Shown in pieces: positions 58,054 to 64,000 of a DNA stretch of 64,000 nt. The position numbers and the translations under genes are program-made. The stretch's first letter is position 1; each line of letters starts with the position of its first letter. The notes beneath the pieces are model-generated. The model was given only the letters and a program-made list of their open reading frames with translations. It ran no database searches and was not told the DNA's origin. Location: the NCBI RefSeq assembly GCF_046630445.1, contig NC_092334.1, forward strand, positions 104,727,501-104,791,500. Reading direction: 5' to 3'. The stretch is from Rutidosis leptorrhynchoides (Eukaryota; Streptophyta; Magnoliopsida; Asterales; Asteraceae).

Positions 58054-58429
58054 TGGCCGGGCATAAAACGTGATGTTGTGAAGTATGTTGAGCAATGCGT
58101 CACGTGTTTACAAGTTAAAGCCGAGCACCAAAAGCCGTATGGTAAGTTACAACCGTTAGAAATCCCGAAATGGAAATGGGAGCACATTACCATGGATTTC
58201 ATCACAAAGTTACCTAATATGGCGAGAACCCAGTTTGATTCGATTTGGGTTATAGTTGATCGACTGACGAAGAGTGCTTTGTTTCTCCCCATTAAGGAAG
58301 CGATATCGTCGAAGACCTTGGCTAAGTTGTTCATCAAGGAAGTCATCTCTCGACACGGTGTTCCTATATCGATTGTTTCGGATCGAGATACCCGTTTTAC
58401 ATCTCGGTTTTGGGAAAAGTTTCACGAAG

Positions 58430-58434
<5 letters not shown>

Positions 58435-58472
<38 letters not shown>
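58435..58472. repeat. (AT)n microsatellite inside integrase
   Basis: Nineteen AT units lie between the codons for HED and LKLSTAY, where related integrases have only a few residues. It reads as YIYIYI in two frames. Confidence 0.95.
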
Positions 58473-58476
<4 letters not shown>

Positions 58477-59296
58477 ATTGAAATTGAGCACAGCGTATCA
58501 TCCTCAAACGGACGGTCAAACCGAACGTACGAATCAAACTTTGGAAGATATGTTACGAGCATGTATTATCAATTTTGGTGGTAGTTGGGACGAGCACTTA
58601 CCTTTGGTGGAATTCTCATACAATAATAGTTATCATACTAGTATTGGGATGCCACCTTATGAGATGCTTTATGGGCGTAGGTGTCGAACCCCGATTTGTT
58701 GGGGGTGAAGTGGGACAAAAGGAAATCGGGAGTACCGATTTGGTTTTAGAGACGAATAGCAAGATTGATGTGATTCGAGAGCATTTGAAAAAGGCTCAAG
58801 ATAGGCAAAAGTCGTATGCCGACAAACGTAGACGAACGATCGAATTTCAAGAAGGTGACATGGTGATGCTTAAGGTTTCGACATTGAAAGGTATTATTCG
58901 ATTCCGGAAATGAGGAAAGTTAGCTCCTCGGTTTATTGGACCGTTTAAGGTTTTAGCTCGTGTTGGTGAGGTCGCGTATCGCGCGGAATTACCCGAAGAG
59001 CTTGCGGGGATCCATAAAACAGTTCATGTTTCCCACCTCCGTAAGTTTCTTGTGGATGAATCATCTTGGGTGCCATTAGACGAGATTGAGCTAAATAATA
59101 AGTTAGAGTATATCGAGGAACCGATTGCTATACTCGATGAGAAGGTCAAAAGGTTGAGACATAAAGAGGTAAGGACTTTTAAAGTCCAATGGCGTCATAG
59201 TAAAGGTTTCGAGTTTACTTGGGAGCCCGAAGAATTCGTGTTGGTTTATCTTCCTTCTTGTCATGCGGCTTGGATTGCGAGGACGCGCTCCGATTC

Positions 59297-59310
59297 AAGT
59301 GGGGGAGAGT
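59297..59310 (+). other. Polypurine tract of element C
   Basis: AAGTGGGGGAGAGT directly before the 3' LTR; identical to the PPT of E. Confidence 0.85.
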
Positions 59311-59410
59311 TGTAACACCCCGTTTTCTCGTACGTATCGAAAGGTACATACTTAATCATTTGTACGTTTATAACTCGTCAGCTTATGTACAAATGTATGA
59401 ATAAATGTGT

Positions 59411-59471
<61 letters not shown>

Positions 59472-61553
59472 CATACATATATGTATACTTGATAATGTGT
59501 GCGCCTACAAGTTTATACATGGGCTTTGATAGCGTTAAGTCTTGTGAGACTATTGTTTAAGTCTAGGAGAATATAGGGAGTGAGTTTGGATTGAACAAAT
59601 TAAATAAACTCGAAAAGTGTTTAAGTTGGTCGAGCTGTCCATTTCTAGCCTTAGGCAGCGCCGCGACATTTGGGTCCGCGCCGCGACATAACAAGCAAAT
59701 TTGGATCAGAAGTTGGTTTAAGAAGGGTCTAATTTCCCTTTATGTGTCGCGTCGAGACGAATAAGGTCGCGCCGCGACAGTTCTGCTGAACTGGTGTAGG
59801 ATTTAGCTCATTTTAAGGGTTTTCAAGCGGCAAAATGGTAAATTGACATGTGGATCTGATGGGAGCATTAACTCTCCACCACATATTCATTTATTTCATT
59901 TCCTTTTCCTTTTTCTTTCCTATTTCTCTCCCAAAACACAAAACCAACTTAGTTTAATCTTGAGATTTGGTGTTGGAGATTTGTAAATCAAACCTAGGAG
60001 CGAGATTTAAAGTTGTTCTCCTAGTTACTAGCTACAAGAAGATAGTTTCGGTAAGTTCTAACTTTATGTTTCGAGTTTTAATTGGTTAATGGCTAGGGTT
60101 TGGGTTACTAGAGATTTGTATGACCCATTTGAGGGTAAAATGGGTGAGGTTGGGTTATGTTGTTGTAATTAAACCCTAATAGCCATAATCTAGGGTTTTG
60201 GCCTTGTGATTTGAGGTTGTAAGTGTCAATTGGTGTTGTTAGTCACTAATGCACTTTAAGATTTATGAAAAAAGGGTTAATGGGTAAGTTTGACTTGATT
60301 GTGAGTTTAAGTGAGATAAAATGGGTCAAAATGTACTAGTTGACCTAATGGGATGAAATGGGTAGGGATTACCCTAAGTTTTGTGTTAATTGAAGTTAAT
60401 AGACTTTAATTCACTAGTCTTAGTGATTAAAGTCGAGTCTTGGCCATGTATGGGCGGTTGTGAGTAGTTGAGTCATTTAATACAATTTGGGTCATTAAAT
60501 GCTCAAGTGGAAGTATTGTGGTTAATCCCACTAGTTGTGGAATTGAATGTGCACTTAATGATTTAGGTACATTGCGTTGAAGCTCGGAAGTACTAGATCA
60601 TCATCCTTGTGACAAGGTGAGTGGAATAATTATATATGCATGTATATGATTTATTTGCTTGTGGGGTATGGGTTAAAGTTTGATGTTGACGATACCATAC
60701 CCTAGAGTATATTATGTTGTGGATGAGGGTTTAAAGTTCGTTGTTGACGATACCTCATACGTATAGAATTAAAGTTCGATGTTGACGATGCCATACGACT
60801 ATTGTAGTGAGTTGATGAGGGTTTAAAGTTCGATGTTGACGATACCTCATATGTGGGTTTAAAGTTCGGTGTTGACGATACCACAATAATGTAGACGAAT
60901 GGAGTTTAAGTTCGATGTTGATGATACCATTCGTTGGGCTAGCCTTGAGATCTTGAGCACTTTGGATGTTGTGAACATCATCGTTATACATGTATTTTAG
61001 CATGATGTATCGTTGTGTTATATGCTATTGTTATACTAGTCTTGTTATCGTGGTACTTAGCGTTATACATGTGAAAGGTATGCTAATTATGTAACTAGTA
61101 TGTATGCGGATTTGGTAAGTGTTTGCAAGTAAGTAGGTTATATATATGTATGTATAATTGTTGCACTCACTAAGCCTTGCTTACCCTCTCGTTGTTTACC
61201 ATTTTATAGGTTCCGTCTTGGACAAGGGTAAGGGCATACGGTTGGATTAGTTGTCTCCCGTTTGTGTTGACAGGGGATGCTTTTGGGATAGCTTTTGAAG
61301 TGGCCGAAAGTTTTGGGTAGTTTAGCCCCAACCCATGCTCGAGTGTCGTTTGGATTATAAACTATCATTTGTTGTTGGTCAAACTTGTATCACATTCGTT
61401 AATAGGCCTTTGTGCCTTTTTGTAAACATTAAACTCGTAATATGTTTTGACGAATCGTGTGGAATGGGTTACATATTTAATTGGAGCGTAAATGTGTATT
61501 ATATTTTAAATAAAAAAAAATTTATCGTACGGAGTACGTGTTGGGTTGTTTCA
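59311..61553 (+). repeat. Element C 3' LTR, 2243 bp
   Basis: Collinear with the 5' LTR. The main difference is the microsatellite at 59411-59480, which is pure (TA)n then (CATA)n and longer than its partner. It carries the second copy of the stem-loop array (60664-60934). Confidence 0.93.
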
Positions 61554-61828
61554 ATAATCACGTTGATCAAGTGTCATTATATTATAATAACTCATGCATC
61601 AATTTCCAACACTACTTCAAAATAATTCATAACTCAAACTTGAATTTTTAAAGAAATTTAGAAACTAAAGTAGTTTCCTTTGTGATGTGATATTGATAGC
61701 ACAAAGAGATAAATAACTTCGAACGAGAATATTTATGAAAATATCTTCAGAAATATCGAAGATATTTATGATGATATTTTGGAATTTCTAAGTTCGATGG
61801 TTGCTGAAGAAAGATTTTCCGCAAGGTT
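61554..61828 (-). other. Element D interior, right of element C
   Basis: No supported coding frame between the C insertion point and the PABP-like relic. Confidence 0.5.
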
Positions 61829-62066
61829 TTAACATGAGTACGGAGCAAGATATTCGTTGAAGGTTTCATCAGATCCAGAATTACCTGGATTCTTTGAATA
61901 TAGGGTTTGGTCCTTGTATTTGTCCTTGGTCTCCTTCGTGATTAGCTCAATCCGTTTTCCTGTTCCAATTTTTCTGAGCTTTTCCAACGTATCCTTCTTT
62001 ATCATTAAACTTTTGACTGTTAAGGTCGTTTACAGTTTTTGCTGCTTCATCAGCATTTTCAAAATT
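61829..62066 (-). pseudogene. Poly(A)-binding-protein-like relic in element D
   Basis: The minus strand reads NFENADEAAKTVNDLNSQKF then NDKEGYVGKAQKNW, strikingly like the end of RRM3 of plant poly(A)-binding proteins. That frame stops at 61947-61949. A neighbouring frame then reads ELITKETKDKYKDQTLYSKN and SDETFNEYLAPYS, matching the linker and start of RRM4, and stops at 61829-61831. So it is an RRM3-RRM4 piece with a frameshift, in the sense of the element. The rest of the gene (RRM1-2, the C-terminal MLLE domain) was not found nearby. Similarity is from memory of the family and was not searched. Confidence 0.7.
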
Positions 62067-62860
62067 TGGTGTTTTGATTCGTAGACTGGATGCTTTTCAG
62101 AAAGTTTAGAATTGAAAATCATAATTCTAAGGGGTAACTGTTATACGTATCCACATAACTGTTGAGGTAGCAATGCTGCGAGATTCGAAATACTGATTGC
62201 TAATTTCCCGGTACTTGTATGGCAATTCTCGTTACAAGATGTGGATGAGTAATTGAATAGGTTTTATTGAACAACTATAATGGTTCTTCGAAGAGACTTA
62301 AGCCGATGAGTAATGAAGTTACTGGTAAGTTTCTACTAATATGGTGAGATATAAATGATTCCCCAGTAACGATGACGAAAGGCAAACTTATATATCAAGA
62401 TTATAATAAGGTTATTTCGAACGAAAAGTCGAAGTTGTCTTGCTGGAGCTGTGACAAAATTCGCTACTTTGAAAAGGGATTATCAAGTTATTTTGGGTAA
62501 TAATAACACTAAGGAATTAGCACAACTACGTGTTAAACGTTTACTCAGTCTCCAAGAGTTTTTCAGATGCATAACTATATGCATCAATCTTTTCTTCCGT
62601 AGATGAAGTACGATTGGTTCATCCTCTCGATTGAGGTATTTTCAAGAATCATGAAAGGTTTGAACGCAGATTGTAATCGTCAAAATACAAATGAGGTTTA
62701 AGATGAAATCAAGTGGCAAACTTGAAGAAATGTTTAGTTTCATATGTTATAATCAATATTTTAATTCATTTTAATTGTCCAATGTTATTAGTCCACAGTC
62801 GATAGTCCACAGTTAACAGTCCAATAATTCATATATAGTTTATAATATTCGAATTAATTA
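62067..62860 (-). other. Element D interior, unidentified
   Basis: About 800 bp with no confident ORF. On the plus strand short hydrophilic runs such as NNYNGSSKRLKPMSNEVTG (62265-62330) and KVISNEKSKLSCWSCDKIR (62409-62465) look protein-like but are broken by stops and not recognised. Confidence 0.4.
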
Positions 62861-63060
62861 ATACGTATCGTGACCCGTGTACATGTCTCAGACTCGATCA
62901 CAACTCAAAGTATATATATTATTATAGAATCAACCTCAACCCTGTATAGCGAACTCTAGCATTACAGTATATAGAGTGTCTATGGTGATTCCAAATAATA
63001 TATATAGATGCGTCGATATGATATGTCAAAACCATGTATACGTGTCCCGATATTTAAAGT
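62861..63060 (-). repeat. LTR-like fragment related to element A LTR
   Basis: The reverse complement matches A LTR positions about 655-860, including ACACGTATAC, CATAGACACTCTATAT and GGGTTGAGGTTGATTC. This part is missing from the D LTR itself. Confidence 0.7.
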
Positions 63061-63485
63061 GCGTAAAATAAATAACAGTAATTAAATGACGATAAATAAA
63101 ATTGCGAGAATTAAAATTGCGATAAATAAAATGCGATAAATAAATTGCGATAAATAAATTGCAATAAAAAAAAGGTAATACGGAATTAACAGTTAGCTAG
63201 GAACAATTAGCTAGGAACAGTTAGCGTGGATTCTTAACAAAATTTCTCATAGTTAATTTGTTTGTTTCTTACAAATTTTATTTTGTCCAATGTTTTCTTC
63301 ATTATGCCACTTTTTGGATTCTGATAAATCAAAATCCAAATATGAAATTGAATAAAAATGGTTATTCTGTGGTGAACGGATTCGTATATCGGTAGATGTA
63401 AGTAGGATAGTAAATGACTGTTGAATCAGATTCGAAGAATGTACAGTGTAACTTATTAATGTGAAAACTAAATATTCCTCGGGTA
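63061..63485 (-). other. Element D interior with GCGATAAATAAA repeats
   Basis: Repeats of GCGATAAATAAA type at about 63087-63170 and AGTTAGCTAGGAAC twice near 63190-63220. No gene seen. Confidence 0.5.
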
Positions 63486-63500
63486 TTACCTACCCGTTAA
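63486..63500 (-). other. Internal polypurine-tract-like copy, element D
   Basis: The minus strand reads TTAACGGGTAGGTAA and then TACCCGA, the same arrangement as the internal copy of element A at 3712-3726. Confidence 0.6.
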
Positions 63501-63736
63501 AATATTTTCACCATTAACAGTTTGTACAAAAGGATTTTTAATTACAATCCTTATGAAAACATATATACATATATATTTTCTTCAGATGTAGTCAGGGATT
63601 TTAATGAGTCAATATGATATTAGACTCATTTGATTTACCGTTAGAGTAAGAATATATAATCTCTAAAACCTTAGAGCTTACATAATCGCCATGTCGAACG
63701 AAGATAAATGATGTAGAATGATTCGTAGAACGATAA

Positions 63737-64000
63737 TTATACTCGAGGTACAGAATGAGATGTTGAGGCATGAATTGTTGATGGTACTGGTGCTATTACT
63801 GATGGTACTGTTGGTGCCGGTGATGTTGCTGAAGCTGGTACGTTTTGAACCATATTCTCCAAATTGATTATTCGAGCGCGAAGTTCATTGATTTCTTTCA
63901 TTACTCCGGGATGATTGTCGGTCGGAACGAGCAGATGAATAAGGTTCAGAATCTGAGGTAGTATATAATCGTGACGAGATACTCTGGAAATGAGGCTAAA
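63737..64000 (-). pseudogene. Coiled-coil extra ORF of element D (partial)
   Basis: The minus strand reads a Ser/Arg-rich part (TSDSEPYSSARSDRQSSRSN) and, one base out of frame, a heptad-like EINELRARIINLENMVQNV followed by a Pro/Thr/Ser-rich tail, with a TAA at 63737-63739. The frame change near 63895-63905 looks like a one-base loss. The start is beyond the window. Its position before the internal PPT matches where element A holds its extra ORFs. Family unknown. Confidence 0.45.

Larger units (their letters stand above)
58054..59314 (+). pseudogene. Element C integrase core and chromodomain-like end
   Basis: [24 protein letters not shown] with the first Asp, and [18 protein letters not shown] with the second. 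An AT microsatellite (58435-58472) then interrupts the core and changes the frame; [20 protein letters not shown] with the Glu follows. A further shift near 58702 and a TGA near 58911 come before the end (FKVQWRHSKGFEFTWEPEE), which runs to TAA at 59313-59315 through the PPT. The integrase cannot be made as one piece. Confidence 0.88.
52175..61553 (+). mobile_element. Ty3/gypsy element 'C', nested in element D
   Basis: LTRs at 52175-54394 and 59311-61553 enclose a primer site, gag, protease, RT, RNase H and integrase with a chromodomain-like end, and a PPT. The flanks are ATAGT (52170-52174) and ATAAT (61554-61558), a 5-bp target duplication with one mismatch. Gag is related to that of E, and the PPT is identical. 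Coding is broken at eight or more places, although the LTRs differ only slightly. Confidence 0.93.
47645..64000 (-). mobile_element. Large LTR element 'D' without visible pol (right end outside)
   Basis: The LTR at 47645-51218 is followed on the minus strand by the same PPT as element A (51219-51233), so the interior lies to the right: 51219-52174 and, after element C, 61554-64000. About 2.9 kb lies between the PPT and its internal copy (63486-63500), and no gag, RT or integrase was readable there. Instead there are a PABP-like relic, an antisense membrane ORF and an LTR-like fragment. It is probably a non-autonomous derivative of an A-like family. The 5' LTR is outside the window. Confidence 0.75.

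Noticed and set aside
58210-58491. ORF with YIYIYI repeats on the minus strand
   Set aside because: It is the antisense of the AT microsatellite and the integrase core of element C.

Overview
The window is plant nuclear DNA made almost entirely of transposable elements nested in one another. Ty3/gypsy and Ty1/copia LTR retrotransposons, L1-type LINEs, tRNA-derived SINEs, a MITE and a TRIM make up nearly everything, on an AT-rich background with long (AT)n and (TAA)n microsatellites. No confident free-standing host gene was found. Several features I associate with daisy-family (Asteraceae) genomes (very long LTRs, an inverted AAATTTCG/CGAAATTT motif before the polypurine tract, an F-box ORF inside a gypsy element) make that family plausible, but the species cannot be read from the sequence.

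Layout. (1) 1-11907: Ty3/gypsy chromovirus 'A' (+), with LTRs of about 3.4 kb. It carries two extra ORFs before gag: a broken acidic ORF and an intact F-box-like ORF. A sits inside LINE-1. (2) 11908-15176 plus 23478-23983: LINE-1 (+), a decayed L1-type ORF2. It is split by (3) Ty1/copia element 'G', 15177-23477, which has a perfect 5-bp target duplication. (4) About 24000-29403: AT-rich intergenic DNA with an (AT)n tract, a LINE tail, a MITE and three SINEs. (5) 29437-45977: a full-length L1-type LINE-2 on the minus strand (ORF1 plus ORF2). Three later insertions cut it, each with a perfect 5-bp duplication: gag-only LTR element 'E' (31241-39303), a TRIM (39349-40004) and a solo LTR 'F' related to E (41434-43676). 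(6) 46022-46372: a 5'-truncated LINE tail, followed by a strong hairpin and another LINE relic. (7) 47645-64000: LTR element 'D' on the minus strand. Its readable interior has no gag-pol but holds a poly(A)-binding-protein relic, an antisense two-helix membrane ORF and a coiled-coil ORF. D is split by (8) Ty3/gypsy element 'C' (+), 52175-61553, whose gag is related to that of E.

How the parts relate. E keeps only gag and cis signals (PBS, PPT, LTRs), so it must depend on a pol supplied by an autonomous relative. C has a recognisably similar gag plus pol and is the best candidate family in this window. A and D share the same polypurine-tract sequence and an extra internal copy of it, but carry different host-derived cargo.

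The most unusual signal is in the LTRs of E, F and C and in E's interior. These are arrays of 6-10 short stem-loops in which the loop sequence is constant while the stem arms change from unit to unit and stay complementary, with G-T pairs tolerated. They lie inside what looks like an LTR intron. This is the pattern expected of selected RNA structure, and I do not know it as a described feature.
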